NCBI GenBank assembly: GCA_002753135.1
Contig: PDZV01000002.1
Span: forward strand, 143,718-207,717
Source of the DNA: Magnetococcales bacterium WMHbinv6
GTDB taxonomy: Bacteria; Pseudomonadota; Magnetococcia; Magnetococcales; Magnetaquicoccaceae
DNA: 64,000 nt
Direction: 5' to 3'
The number at the start of each line of letters is the position of its first letter. The stretch's first letter is position 1. A program made the translations under genes and the position numbers. A model generated the notes under the pieces. The model was not told the DNA's origin and ran no database searches. It was given only the letters and a program-made list of their open reading frames with translations. This document shows positions 43,360 through 51,085 of the stretch, piece by piece.

Positions 43360-43659
43360 CAGCATCACCGATAGGGAAATCCTGCCAAGCGCAAGAGGCT
43401 GGCCAGATAGTTGTGGCTGGTGGCGATGAACGGGCCGGGTGTGATAGGATTTTTACATTGACGCTACGCTGTTGTACATAGTAGCATGCGTGAGCCCGTG
43501 GAAGCATGCGTAAGCATGCGGAAGCATGCGTAAGCATATAAAAACATGCGTAACTATACAGAAACAAATGCAAATTAGTTGCTTCTGTGATGGCAAAAAG
43601 AAACCCATAACAAGCTGTTGGTGTTTATCAATTCAAATTCATTCACTCTGGATGTCGCC
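43360..43659. other. 300-bp spacer with tandem repeats
   Basis: It lies between the efflux operon and the AT-rich islet. Apart from the GCATGCG repeat array at 43481-43560 I see no gene or clear promoter. Composition changes from GC-rich to AT-rich across it. Confidence 0.6.
43481..43560. repeat. Tandem 20-bp (2 x 10-bp) GCATGCG repeats
   Basis: Four head-to-tail units of exactly 20 bp start at 43481, 43501, 43521 and 43541. The best unit is gaagcatgcgtaagcatgcg. Each unit is itself two 10-mers of the type (g/t)aagcatgcg, and each copy contains the palindrome GCATGC or a remnant. The last units decay toward AT-rich sequence. They are uninterrupted, so this is not a CRISPR. The 10-bp step equals one helical turn, as in iterons or protein-binding arrays. 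The small gene starts 100 nt downstream. Confidence 0.85.
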
Positions 43660-43875
43660 ATGTTTGATGTTTTCCGCAACATAAAGCGTGTTTTCCGTCT
43701 CCTCTATCCTGCCATACCTTCCGAGTCGACCGAAGCAACGCAACAGGGACTCATTAAAGAGGTTGTCATGCACTTTGCCCGCGGCAATTTAACCTTGCAG
43801 GAGGGGCGTTACCTGACGAAAGAAGACATGCAACAAGCACGTGATTCTCTGCGGCACTATCGTTTTTCACGATAG
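43660..43875 (+). CDS. Small basic hypothetical protein
   Basis: A 71-residue protein starting MFDVFRNIKRVFRLLY, with basic amphipathic character. A helical C-terminus follows (GNLTLQEGRYLTKEDMQQARDSLRHYRFSR, in two parts: GNLTLQEGRYLTKED and MQQARDSLRHYRF). The frame extends to an ATG-less GTG/ATG at 43618, but the ATG at 43660 gives the more natural start; the ribosome-binding site is weak. It is 6 nt from the next gene and shares its AT-rich neighbourhood, suggesting a two-gene unit. I do not recognise a family. Confidence 0.5.
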   Translation: MFDVFRNIKRVFRLLYPAIPSESTEATQQGLIKEVVMHFARGNLTLQEGRYLTKEDMQQARDSLRHYRFSR

Positions 43876-43881
43876 ATTTTT

Positions 43882-44346
43882 ATGGATAGCATTGAGATAA
43901 ATGAAATATATACTCTTTATGCAAAAGCAGAAGAGTATATCAAAAGGACAGAATGTAACCCTGAAGTAAATATTATCATTCCTGCCATTAATGAACTGCG
44001 CTATGCTGGTCGCCATCTTTTGACTTATTTGTCAAAGAATGGTGTTGAACAACTTCGTCGGGCCAAGACACACTGTCAACGGGCAATCTATGATGCCAGC
44101 GAAGCACCTGTATTGTATTACATGCGAGAGTTTCAAAAATTTCAGCAGGATTATGCCAAAGAACCAATCGTTACCGTCTGGAAAGATTATCTTGAAGTTT
44201 GTATTAGGATCGATCAGATACAAGAAAGCAATGCCCGCGTCAACACGAGTGGACGCCAGAATCCAGAAAGTATGGACGATAATCGTGCCGACAACTATGC
44301 TACAGCATTGAAGGACTACGAATATTCGCAGGAATACACACAATAA
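43882..44346 (+). CDS. AT-rich hypothetical helical protein, probably frameshifted at its end
   Basis: A 154-residue, mostly helical protein (SIEINEIYTLYAKAEEYIKR, NEIYTLYAKAEEY; INELRYAGRHLLTYLSK; PVLYYMREFQKFQQDYAK). I know no family. Base composition is AT-rich compared with the rpoB-like GC of neighbours such as rsmB. The frame ends at TAA 44344. In another frame the DNA continues open to 44477 and encodes a clear membrane helix with Lys-rich ends, as if the natural protein had a C-terminal anchor. Either the gene is frameshifted near 44300-44346 or a second tiny gene follows. Confidence 0.65.
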   Translation: MDSIEINEIYTLYAKAEEYIKRTECNPEVNIIIPAINELRYAGRHLLTYLSKNGVEQLRRAKTHCQRAIYDASEAPVLYYMREFQKFQQDYAKEPIVTVWKDYLEVCIRIDQIQESNARVNTSGRQNPESMDDNRADNYATALKDYEYSQEYTQ

Positions 44347-44477
44347 GTCGTAAATATCGTCAAGAAATTAACAAAATTTATAATCAGAGAAGAAAGGTGT
44401 TTCTGATTTCGTTGTGGTCAATTGGTATAGCAGTTATTGGAACTATCATTGGTGCAGCAAATTATTTAAAAAAGTAG
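44307..44477 (+). pseudogene. Out-of-frame membrane-anchor segment following the 43882 gene
   Basis: Read in the frame ending at TAG 44475-44477, this stretch gives SRKYRQEINKIYNQRRKVF, followed by the helix LISLWSIGIAVIGTIIGAA, then NYLKK. It overlaps the end of the preceding gene in another frame and has no ATG, GTG or TTG start with a ribosome-binding site. The charged-hydrophobic-charged pattern is coding-like. I read it as the displaced C-terminus of the preceding gene, shifted by an indel, although programmed frameshifting or a separate gene is possible. Confidence 0.5.
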
Positions 44478-44504
44478 TTTTCCATTATATCAAGAAACCT
44501 ACTA

Positions 44505-45038
44505 TCACCGTTCGCCTCCTTCCATGCTCAATCCGTACATCCAAAAACAGTAAGCGCTGTCGATTTTCATGCTGAACTGGTGCGGTTGCTCCAGGTTGTA
44601 CCAGCCGTAACTGCGCCCCTGGCCGTGCAACGACCAGGGAGGCAGGCGGTGTTCGTTGGCAAAGAAGGCGACAAACTGTTCCCAGGAGAGTCGCTCTGCC
44701 TGGGGAAAAAGATGGCGGACAAAAGCCCCGCTCAGCCATAGCGATACCACCTTGCCGGATCGATCGGTCTGCAGCAGCAGATCATCGGGCAGGCTCTGTT
44801 GCCGCAGGGTGCTGAAGGCGCGCCATCCTTTGCCAGCGCTGCGGGCAAAGGCATAGTGGCCCTCCTCCTCATGCTGCAGTTGCAGTTCCAGGCGAAATTT
44901 GGCCAGATCCATCACCTCTTTGATCGGCATGCCCAGATACAAACCGCGAATCACCGGCATGCCATCGCGCAGGGTTGCCGCCCCGCCGTTTGCAGCGCAG
45001 CCGATGCAGAGCAACAACCAGAGCAGGGTCCGTTTCAT
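44505..45038 (-). CDS. Secreted protein of unknown function
   Basis: A 177-residue exported protein. The signal peptide is MKRTLLWLLLCIGCAANGGAA, with cleavage near residue 21; Cys14 in the core is probably not a lipobox. The mature part is mixed, with IRGLYLGMPIKEVMDLAKF, a phrase common in small periplasmic beta proteins that sense or fold around a helix, and an aromatic C-terminus (SYGWYNLEQPHQFSMKIDS). I do not know the family. Its start overlaps the stop of rsmB by 4 nt on the same strand, so it is coupled to rsmB. Confidence 0.75.
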   Translation of the reverse strand: MKRTLLWLLLCIGCAANGGAATLRDGMPVIRGLYLGMPIKEVMDLAKFRLELQLQHEEEGHYAFARSAGKGWRAFSTLRQQSLPDDLLLQTDRSGKVVSLWLSGAFVRHLFPQAERLSWEQFVAFFANEHRLPPWSLHGQGRSYGWYNLEQPHQFSMKIDSAYCFWMYGLSMEGGER

Positions 45039-46342
45039 GCCTCTGCCCGTTGCAGTGCGGCGGCATAGAAACCATCCATCTCCTGCTGACCCATCTCCAC
45101 CCGCAAATCGCCCTGGCTGTCACGGGGCATGCCGGGGGGTAGTAGCGACGGATGGCGCCGCCAGCCGGGCTGCCGGGCAAGAAATTGGGCGATCTGCTGC
45201 TCATTCTCCTCCGGTTCCAGCGAACAGGTGGCATAGACCAACACCCCACCCACTTTGACCCGTCCGGCCACCGCCTGCAAAATCTGCTGCTGTTCGGCAG
45301 CCAATCGGCGTACATCCTCCTCCTGCCGACGCCATTTGATCTCTGGATGGCGACGAATGACCCCGGTACCGCTGCAGGGGACATCCACCAGCGCCCGATC
45401 AAACAGACGATCGGCCAACAAGGCCGGATCGCTCACATCACCGCATACCACCTCCACCCCCTGCACCCGCAGCCGCTGCAAATTTTCCTGCAGGCGCGGC
45501 AGGCGGGTCGGATCTTTTTCCACCGCCGTCAACTGCAGCCGATTGCCGGTCAAGGCGGCCAGATGGGCCGTTTTGCCGCCAGGGGCTGCACAGGCATCGA
45601 GTATGCTCTCCCCCGGTTGCGCTGCCAGCAGATGAGAGACCCATTGCGCCGCCTGATCCTGTACCGCAAACCAGCCGTTGCCGTAGCCGGGTATTTTTTC
45701 TACGGCCCCCTCGCCGGGACGCAAGGTCAACGTTTCCGGCAAAGCATGTTCGCACAGCAGCCGATCTCCCAAGGCATCCCGCAAGCGCTCCGGCTCGACG
45801 GCCAGGGTATTGACCCGGATCGTCAGCGGCGGCACCTGATTGCCCGCCTGCAGACGGGCGCGGGTTACCGTTTCGCCGCACTGCTGCCACCAGCGGCGCA
45901 CCAGCCACTCCGGGTAGGACTCCTGCACGGCCAGCCGACGGGGCAGATCTGCAATCGCCTGCCATACCTGCTGCCGGTCCAGACGCAACACCGACCGCAA
46001 CACCCCGTTGGCAAAGCCGCTCCAACTCTCTTCCCGGCGTCCTTTCAGCAACTCCACCGCCTCATAAACCGCCGCCCGCTCCGGAATGCGCAAATAGAGC
46101 GCCTGATAGAGCGCCGTGCGCAACACCGCCCATAAAAATTGATGTTTGGCAGCCAGCGGTCTGGCCATGCAGCACGCCAGCAGATGGTCGATGCTGGCCA
46201 AATGGCGCACCGTGCCGGTGGCAATTTCCATCGCCAACGCCCGGTCACGCCCCGGCAAACGATCTGCCGTGGCCGGTAATGCCAAAGGGGCGCTGCTGCG
46301 CAACACCCCCATCACTGCTTGAACTGCCGCTAATCGTGGCAT
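45035..46342 (-). CDS. rsmB: 16S rRNA cytosine-967 C5-methyltransferase RsmB
   Basis: SAM-dependent methyltransferase of 435 residues. The N-terminal NusB-like RNA-binding domain spans about residues 1-140 (AMEIATGTVRHLASIDHLLA). The catalytic domain has motif I DACAAPGGKTAHLAAL, motif IV DVPCSGTGVIRRHPEIKW and motif VI TCSLEPEENEQQI, with both family cysteines in PCSG and TCS. Length and order are standard. A secreted protein gene follows with a 4-nt overlap. A perfect palindrome lies 27 nt upstream of the start. Confidence 0.96.
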   Translation of the reverse strand: MPRLAAVQAVMGVLRSSAPLALPATADRLPGRDRALAMEIATGTVRHLASIDHLLACCMARPLAAKHQFLWAVLRTALYQALYLRIPERAAVYEAVELLKGRREESWSGFANGVLRSVLRLDRQQVWQAIADLPRRLAVQESYPEWLVRRWWQQCGETVTRARLQAGNQVPPLTIRVNTLAVEPERLRDALGDRLLCEHALPETLTLRPGEGAVEKIPGYGNGWFAVQDQAAQWVSHLLAAQPGESILDACAAPGGKTAHLAALTGNRLQLTAVEKDPTRLPRLQENLQRLRVQGVEVVCGDVSDPALLADRLFDRALVDVPCSGTGVIRRHPEIKWRRQEEDVRRLAAEQQQILQAVAGRVKVGGVLVYATCSLEPEENEQQIAQFLARQPGWRRHPSLLPPGMPRDSQGDLRVEMGQQEMDGFYAAALQRAEA

Positions 46343-46368
46343 GCTTTTTTCCTTCGGGTTGATGATCG

Positions 46369-46387
46369 TTTCCGTCCTGGACGGAAA
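46369..46387. promoter_or_regulatory. Perfect 9-1-9 palindrome (possible operator)
   Basis: tttccgtcc, a central T, then ggacggaaa: an exact inverted repeat. It lies 27 nt upstream of rsmB and 8 nt before the -35 of the flagellin promoter candidate. Size and symmetry suit a dimeric DNA-binding protein; none is known. Confidence 0.45.
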
Positions 46388-46394
46388 TTTATGC

Positions 46395-46422
46395 TCAAGT
46401 TGCCAGCGCCAATGGCCGATAA
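46395..46422 (+). promoter_or_regulatory. Sigma-28 (FliA)-type promoter candidate for flagellin
   Basis: TCAAGTTG (46395-46402), 12 nt, then GCCGATAA (46415-46422), the latter identical to the FliA -10 consensus and the former close to TAAAGTTT. It points at the flagellin gene, but the ATG is about 370 nt farther on. Either the leader is long or a nearer promoter exists that I did not see. Confidence 0.55.
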
Positions 46423-46794
46423 TAACGCTATCGGTCGCTGAGTCGATCTGTGAGGCGGACGGAGATTCCCCTCACCTGCCTAAAGGATTCCGCACGGGTC
46501 GGGTTGGCCCTGTAAAAGACACAGCCCATGCTTATCCAGGGATGGAAACCGTTTTGCCTGAACAGGGAGGTTTCTCCGATGAAACCATCTTTCCGCTCGT
46601 AATTGATTGCACATTGGCTTTCTCTTTCTAAACTGTGCTGAAACGCGCCTGGTTTGTATCTGTCGTGCTTGTCCGCTTTTTGGGCAACGATGGGGCGTGC
46701 CTGTGCGGAAAAGCGCAGCGCCATGGCAATTGACGCGGTCTGAAAAGCGGGCAAAACATCTCCGTAACCGATTTTGTAGCAGAGGTACCCGACT

Positions 46795-47670
46795 ATGGCT
46801 ATCACCATTACCAGCAACAGTGCTGCCTCGACAACGGCTTATCATCTATACCGTGCCAACGACTCTTTGAAAAGTTCGTATGATCGGCTTACGTCAGGAT
46901 TGCGTCTCAATCGGGCCAAAGATGATGTGGCCGGTTTTGCCATCTCCACCCGGATGGAAACGGCCATTCGTGAACGGAACACCACCATCAAAAATGTCAA
47001 CGATGCCATCGCCATGACCCAGGTGGCAGACAACGGTCTACAGGAGGGGGCTTTCTTGTTGCAACGGATGACCGAACTGGCCGTCCAGGCGGCCAACGGC
47101 ACCGCCAGCAGCAGTGATCGTCAATCGTTGGATGATGAGTTCAGCCAATTAAAAGCCCAATTGGACCATCTGGCCAATCATGTCACCTTCAACAATCAAA
47201 AGTTGTTGGACAGCTCAATGAGCGGCAAAAAAATTGAAATCGGTGGTGCCACTGGCAGTGCGGGTACCCTGGAATGGCTCTCCACCAACAGCAGTTCGGC
47301 GCAATTGAGTAGCAGCGAAGGGGTTTTCAGCTCCTGGTGGTCGGCTGCCGACGGTTCAGCCCTGAGCCAGCCCTCCATCCTGACGCAAAGCGATGCCGAA
47401 ACGGCAATTGCCACCTTGTCGAGCGCAATCGGCAATATTGCCACGCAAAGAACCCGCATCGGTGCCTTTGAAAATCGCCTGCAGGCCATTGCTAGTGTGC
47501 TGTCTCAATCCTCCATTGAGTTGAGTTCGGCCCGCTCGAAAATTCGCGATGCCGACATGGCCGACGAAATGTCGAAAATGACCTCCCATTCCATCGTGCA
47601 GAATGCCAGCGCCGCTCTGTTGGCGCAAGCCAATCAACAACCGACCCTGGCCATGAAGCTCTTTTCCTGA
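46795..47670 (+). CDS. Flagellin (short form)
   Basis: Filament protein exported by the flagellar type III system. At 291 residues it has the conserved D0/D1 ends: SSYDRLTSGLRLNRAKDDVAGFAIS and GLQEGAFLLQRMTELAVQAANGT at the N side (each cited in part), and FENRLQAIASVL, ARSKIRDADMADEM and AALLAQANQQPTLAMKLF at the C side. The central variable part is short and Ser-rich, so the D2/D3 domains are largely missing. The start context has AGAGG about 9 nt upstream. A LapG-like gene begins 11 nt after the stop. Magnetotactic cocci often carry several such flagellins. Confidence 0.95.
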   Translation: MAITITSNSAASTTAYHLYRANDSLKSSYDRLTSGLRLNRAKDDVAGFAISTRMETAIRERNTTIKNVNDAIAMTQVADNGLQEGAFLLQRMTELAVQAANGTASSSDRQSLDDEFSQLKAQLDHLANHVTFNNQKLLDSSMSGKKIEIGGATGSAGTLEWLSTNSSSAQLSSSEGVFSSWWSAADGSALSQPSILTQSDAETAIATLSSAIGNIATQRTRIGAFENRLQAIASVLSQSSIELSSARSKIRDADMADEMSKMTSHSIVQNASAALLAQANQQPTLAMKLFS

Positions 47671-47681
47671 TCGGGCGTTCG

Positions 47682-48641
47682 ATGCAGCACCGTTTCACAA
47701 ACCTCCGGCACCCTGGCAGCCTGTTGTTGCTGCTGGGGTGCTGTTTTTGGCTGATGCCCGGTGCAGCTCTGGCCAACAAGGGGGGCAGTGAAGAACCACC
47801 GGCCCGGATGACCGCTGAGCTGTTTGTCGGCAACCGTTTGCCGACGCAGGACAGCAGCGGGCGCAGCGAACGGCTGCTGCGCCTGATCCAGCGGCATGAC
47901 CAGCAACCGCCACCCGGCTGGAGCGAACAGGTGGCCCGTTTGCGCCCTTTGCCGCCGCAGGAGCAGTTGCGGGCTGCCCATCAGTTCATCAATCAGCGGG
48001 TGCGTTATCTGGACCATGGCAACGCCTGGCAGACGCCACGAGAGGCGTTTGCCAGGGGCGGTGTCTGTGTCGAGTTTGCCGTCAGTAAAATGTTGCTGCT
48101 GCGCGATGCCGGTTTCAACGAGGCGGCGTTGCGGGTAGTCACCCTGCGCCCCTTGCCGCCACACGGCGTCTATCATGTGGTACTGCTGGCCCGCCTGGCG
48201 GATGGTACCATCTATGTGCTGGATTCACCGGAGCGGGCGCAGTCGGCGGATATTGTCCCTTTGTCGGCCTATCGGGAGCGGATTCGACCTGTGGTCTGGG
48301 CCGGTTGGCGCGGCGGCTATAGCAGCAACGATCTGGCCCAAACAGGAGATTTTTCTGCCTATCTCGGCAGACAAGGCCGCTCGTCAGCGTTTGGCCCGGA
48401 TCGCACCTCGCGCTTTGCCACCGGCGACCGGCTGGTGGATATTGCCGCCGATCTGCGCCTGGTCCGCCCCGGTGAAAAACCGCTGACTGCCGCCGAACGG
48501 CACCGTCTGGCCCAATTGCGCCGCTATTATCACGATCCCATTCCGGCCAACGGTGCAGGATTGAGCGCTGCCGAACGGCAAAAACTCAACGGCATTCGGG
48601 CTCGTCTGGATCTGGATGAGTGGAATCTGCGCGCTCGTTAA
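47682..48641 (+). CDS. LapG-like transglutaminase-fold cysteine protease
   Basis: A 319-residue exported protein of the bacterial transglutaminase-like cysteine proteinase family. It has a signal peptide (SLLLLLGCCFWLMPGAALA). The catalytic Cys is in GGVCVEFAVSKMLLLRDAG, His in HGVYHVVLLA and Asp in YVLDSPERA. In LapG relatives the periplasmic protease releases a large adhesin unless it is held by a cyclic-di-GMP receptor. Here Cys is followed by VEFA rather than the common EDYA. A C-terminal extension of about 100 residues is unusual. It follows flagellin at once, and its end overlaps the convergent gene by 56 nt. Confidence 0.82.
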   Translation: MQHRFTNLRHPGSLLLLLGCCFWLMPGAALANKGGSEEPPARMTAELFVGNRLPTQDSSGRSERLLRLIQRHDQQPPPGWSEQVARLRPLPPQEQLRAAHQFINQRVRYLDHGNAWQTPREAFARGGVCVEFAVSKMLLLRDAGFNEAALRVVTLRPLPPHGVYHVVLLARLADGTIYVLDSPERAQSADIVPLSAYRERIRPVVWAGWRGGYSSNDLAQTGDFSAYLGRQGRSSAFGPDRTSRFATGDRLVDIAADLRLVRPGEKPLTAAERHRLAQLRRYYHDPIPANGAGLSAAERQKLNGIRARLDLDEWNLRAR

Positions 48642-50337
48642 ACAGTATTCCAGTTGCCAAAGCCTGCCGCAACGCCCCCACCAGCTCCAAAATCACCGCA
48701 TCCCACTTGCCAACCTGCTGCTGACGAAACAGCCGCATAACGCCCGGATACCAGGGCGAGTCGCTGCGCGCCAGCAACCAGCGCCAATCGGTACTGTGGC
48801 GCGGCAACAACAACCAGCAGGGTTTGCCCAGGGCGGCACAGAGATGGGCCACGGCGCTGTCGACGGTCACCACCCCCTGCAGCTGACTGATGATGGCGGC
48901 AGTGTCGGCAAAATCGTTGATGCGGCTGCCCAAGGCCAACAGCGGTTGTTGAGCGGCAAGAGCGGCACACTCGGCTTCTCCGCCGCCCATTTGCAGAGAG
49001 ACCCAGCGAATCTCCCGCATCTGCCACAACGGGGCCAGCAGCGTAAGCGACGGTATAGAGCGGTGCCGGTCGTTGCGGTGTTGTGCCGAGCCTTGCCACA
49101 GCAAGCCGAGCTTTATTCCCGCTGCAGGCAGTTCAGCCTGCCAAAGGGGCAGCCGCTCCGGGGCTGCTGCGAGATAGGGCAGCTCAACCTGCAAGGCCGC
49201 CTCCGTGGCAAGCGCCAGACGGTGGGGCAGACTCATCAGGCTGAGCCAGCGATCATGCGGCGGCACACGCTCCTCTTCCGGGTCGGCCAGCAGCAGATCG
49301 ATGCCAGGCAGCCCCTGCAACAGAGGATAGAGGGGGGTGGGACAGAGCATGGTCACACGGCGCACCCCCTCTTGCCGCAGCCGCGACACAAACCGACAAA
49401 ATTGGATGGTATCGCCAAACCCCTGTTCACAGAGCAGCAACAGAGAGAGACCGGCCACAGACTCTCCCGCCTGCCACTGCGGAAAAGGCCATGACGGGGG
49501 GGGGTGTTGACGCTGTCCGGGCAAAAAACGGGCTTCGTAGTGTTGCCACCCCTCCTGATAGCGCCCCTGCTGCAACAACAGCAACGCCAGATGCCAGCGG
49601 GCTTCGCCGTGATCGGGAAGCCGTTCGAGTAGTTGACGGTAGCACTGTTCTGCCTCCGGCAGGCGGCGTTGCTCCTGCAGCAGGATGCCGTAGTTGCAGA
49701 GGATGACCGGATGGTGGGGTTCTCTCTTCAGGGCGTGACGATAGCAGGTTGCGGCCTCCTGATTATGGCCATTTTTCAGCAGCAGGTTGCCAAGATTGGC
49801 CCAATAATCGCCCTGCTCTGGGGCCAGCCGTACCGCCTCCTGCAGGGCAAAACGGGCCTCGTCCAGCAGGTCGAGGCGCTGCAGGAGCAGACCCAGATTG
49901 TTCCAGGCCTTGGCATGGTTTGGCTGCAACCGCACCACCTGCTGATAGCCAGCACGGGCCTCTGGCAAGCGCTGCGCCTGTTGCAGCAAATTGGCCAGAT
50001 TGTACCAGGCTTCGCTGTGGTCCGGGTGCCTCTCGATCAACCGCCGGTAACAGGTCTCGGCGTCGGCATGGTGTTGTTCCTGTAACAGATAGGCCAGGCG
50101 AAACAGCCCCTCGGCATGGTCCGCTTCAAGGGAGAGCAGACGGCGGCAATAGCTTTCCGCCAGCTGCAAACTGCCCTGCTGTTGCGCCTCTGCGGCCAGT
50201 TGCAGCGCACAGGCCGCCACACAGGCCTTGAGTGCCGCATGGTCTGGAAAAGCGCACAACAGCTGCTCGGCAACCTCCAGGGCTTGCTGAAAGGCTCTGT
50301 TTTGCAAAAGAAGCAGCAGCTGATCGCTGCTTACCAT
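48586..50337 (-). CDS. TPR protein with glycosyltransferase (GT9/GT41-like) C-terminal domain
   Basis: A 583-residue soluble protein. The first 290 residues are about eight TPR units (AWYNLANLLQQAQRLPEARAGYQQVV and KAWNNLGLLLQRLDLLDEARFALQ, each cited in part). The C-terminal part reads like the heptosyltransferase-like half of TPR-glycosyltransferases: LLLCEQGFGDTIQFCRFVSRL, KLGLLWQGSAQHRNDRHRSIP, VVTVDSAVAHLCAALGKPCWLLLP. Such proteins often act on cell-surface or flagellar targets. I start at ATG 50337; the frame continues upstream into tRNA-Arg and is not coding there. Convergent with and overlapping the LapG-like gene. Confidence 0.85.
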   Translation of the reverse strand: MVSSDQLLLLLQNRAFQQALEVAEQLLCAFPDHAALKACVAACALQLAAEAQQQGSLQLAESYCRRLLSLEADHAEGLFRLAYLLQEQHHADAETCYRRLIERHPDHSEAWYNLANLLQQAQRLPEARAGYQQVVRLQPNHAKAWNNLGLLLQRLDLLDEARFALQEAVRLAPEQGDYWANLGNLLLKNGHNQEAATCYRHALKREPHHPVILCNYGILLQEQRRLPEAEQCYRQLLERLPDHGEARWHLALLLLQQGRYQEGWQHYEARFLPGQRQHPPPSWPFPQWQAGESVAGLSLLLLCEQGFGDTIQFCRFVSRLRQEGVRRVTMLCPTPLYPLLQGLPGIDLLLADPEEERVPPHDRWLSLMSLPHRLALATEAALQVELPYLAAAPERLPLWQAELPAAGIKLGLLWQGSAQHRNDRHRSIPSLTLLAPLWQMREIRWVSLQMGGGEAECAALAAQQPLLALGSRINDFADTAAIISQLQGVVTVDSAVAHLCAALGKPCWLLLPRHSTDWRWLLARSDSPWYPGVMRLFRQQQVGKWDAVILELVGALRQALATGILFNERADSTHPDPDEPECR

Positions 50338-50403
50338 TTCATCACCATCTACTGTTGCCCAATAACAGGTATTATTTATGAACCGGGCACTATGCGGGCA
50401 GTG

Positions 50404-50433
50404 AAACAAAAACGACCACCGCGTGTGTGGTCG
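50404..50433 (-). terminator. Rho-independent terminator of tRNA-Arg
   Basis: A 7-bp stem, CGACCAC with GTGGTCG (50413-50419 and 50427-50433), then TTTTTGTTT on the minus strand (50404-50412). It lies 19 nt past the encoded CCA of the tRNA. Confidence 0.88.
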
Positions 50434-50451
50434 CAAGATTGGATCCTGAAT

Positions 50452-50528
50452 TGGTACACGGTATTGGATTCGAACCAATGACCTTTGGCTTCGGAGGCCA
50501 ACGCTCTATCCAACTGAGCTAACCGTGC
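50452..50528 (-). tRNA. tRNA-Arg (anticodon CCG)
   Basis: A 77-nt cloverleaf on the minus strand. The acceptor GCACGGT pairs with ACCGTGT (first pair G-U), with an encoded ACCA at the 3' end. The D arm has TTAGCTCAGTTGGATAGAG, the anticodon stem TTGGC/GCCAA holds loop CTCCGAA with CCG as anticodon (reads CGG, Arg), and the T arm has GGTTCGAATCC. All standard. Confidence 0.97.
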
Positions 50529-50546
50529 CGAGGAGAAGTGGCAGTC

Positions 50547-50575
50547 ACTATAGAAACCGGAGTCCCGCTTGTCAA
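50547..50575 (-). promoter_or_regulatory. Strong sigma-70 promoter of tRNA-Arg
   Basis: On the minus strand TTGACA (50570-50575) and TATAGT (50547-50552) are separated by exactly 17 nt, with a start expected near 50540, about 12 nt before the tRNA. It matches consensus in 11 of 12 positions. Confidence 0.88.
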
Positions 50576-50674
50576 AGGGATGAATGAGGCTTGACAAAAA
50601 GAGTCCCCTCCTTTTAGCCTGTGCGCCATGTCTGCTTGGCCTGTGCTTGGCCGTAAAACCCCTATGGAGTCGCT

Positions 50675-51010
50675 GTGACCATGAATCAAGATATCGTGCA
50701 AACCTCGGATGGCACCTTTGAACAGGACGTACTGAAATCAGAATTGCCGGTTTTGGTGGATTTTTGGGCTGAATGGTGCGGCCCGTGCAAACAAATCGGC
50801 CCCTTCCTCGACGATATGGCTGGCGATTTTAAAGGTCGCCTTACCGTCGCCAAACTCAATATCGACCATAACCCCAACACCCCAGGTCGCTACGGTGTGC
50901 GTGGTATTCCTACCCTGATGCTGTTCAAAAATGGTGAGATCGAAGCGACCAAAATCGGTGCCTTGCCCAAAACCAAACTCTACGAATGGGTTGAGGGTGC
51001 CTTGGCTTGA
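50675..51010 (+). CDS. trxA: Thioredoxin
   Basis: Small cytoplasmic disulfide reductase of 111 residues. It has the redox centre WAEWCGPCKQIGP (Cys35, Cys38), the buried Asp region VLVDFW and the cis-proline GIPTLMLF. GGAG sits 5 nt before a GTG at 50675 but 11 nt before the ATG at 50681, so the GTG may be the true start. A terminator follows. It is convergent with the YggU gene. Confidence 0.97.
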   Translation: MTMNQDIVQTSDGTFEQDVLKSELPVLVDFWAEWCGPCKQIGPFLDDMAGDFKGRLTVAKLNIDHNPNTPGRYGVRGIPTLMLFKNGEIEATKIGALPKTKLYEWVEGALA

Positions 51011-51043
51011 GCCTGAGAACAGAGACAAAGTGCTGTTGACCGA

Positions 51044-51085
51044 CCGCCATGCGTACACGCTTCAGGTGCGCATGGCGGCTTTTTT
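51044..51085 (+). terminator. Terminator of trxA, overlapping the 3' end of the YggU gene
   Basis: A perfect 10-bp stem ccgccatgcg/cgcatggcgg (51044-51053 with 51069-51078), loop 15 nt, then CTTTTTTC. Positions 51062-51085 are also the last codons and stop of the opposite gene. Confidence 0.85.

Larger units (their letters stand above)
46343..46794. other. 452-bp divergent spacer before flagellin
   Basis: Between rsmB (minus) and flagellin (plus). It holds a palindrome (46369-46387) and a sigma-28-like promoter (46395-46422). I find no gene, no convincing second promoter close to the flagellin ATG and no terminator. The part 46430-46780 would be a long flagellin leader. Confidence 0.6.

Noticed and set aside
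43481..43560. Repeat array considered as CRISPR
   Set aside because: Units are contiguous with no spacers, and no cas genes are present.
49491..49706. Small plus-strand frames opposite the TPR-glycosyltransferase gene
   Set aside because: Shadow frames of repetitive TPR codons with no starts or homology.
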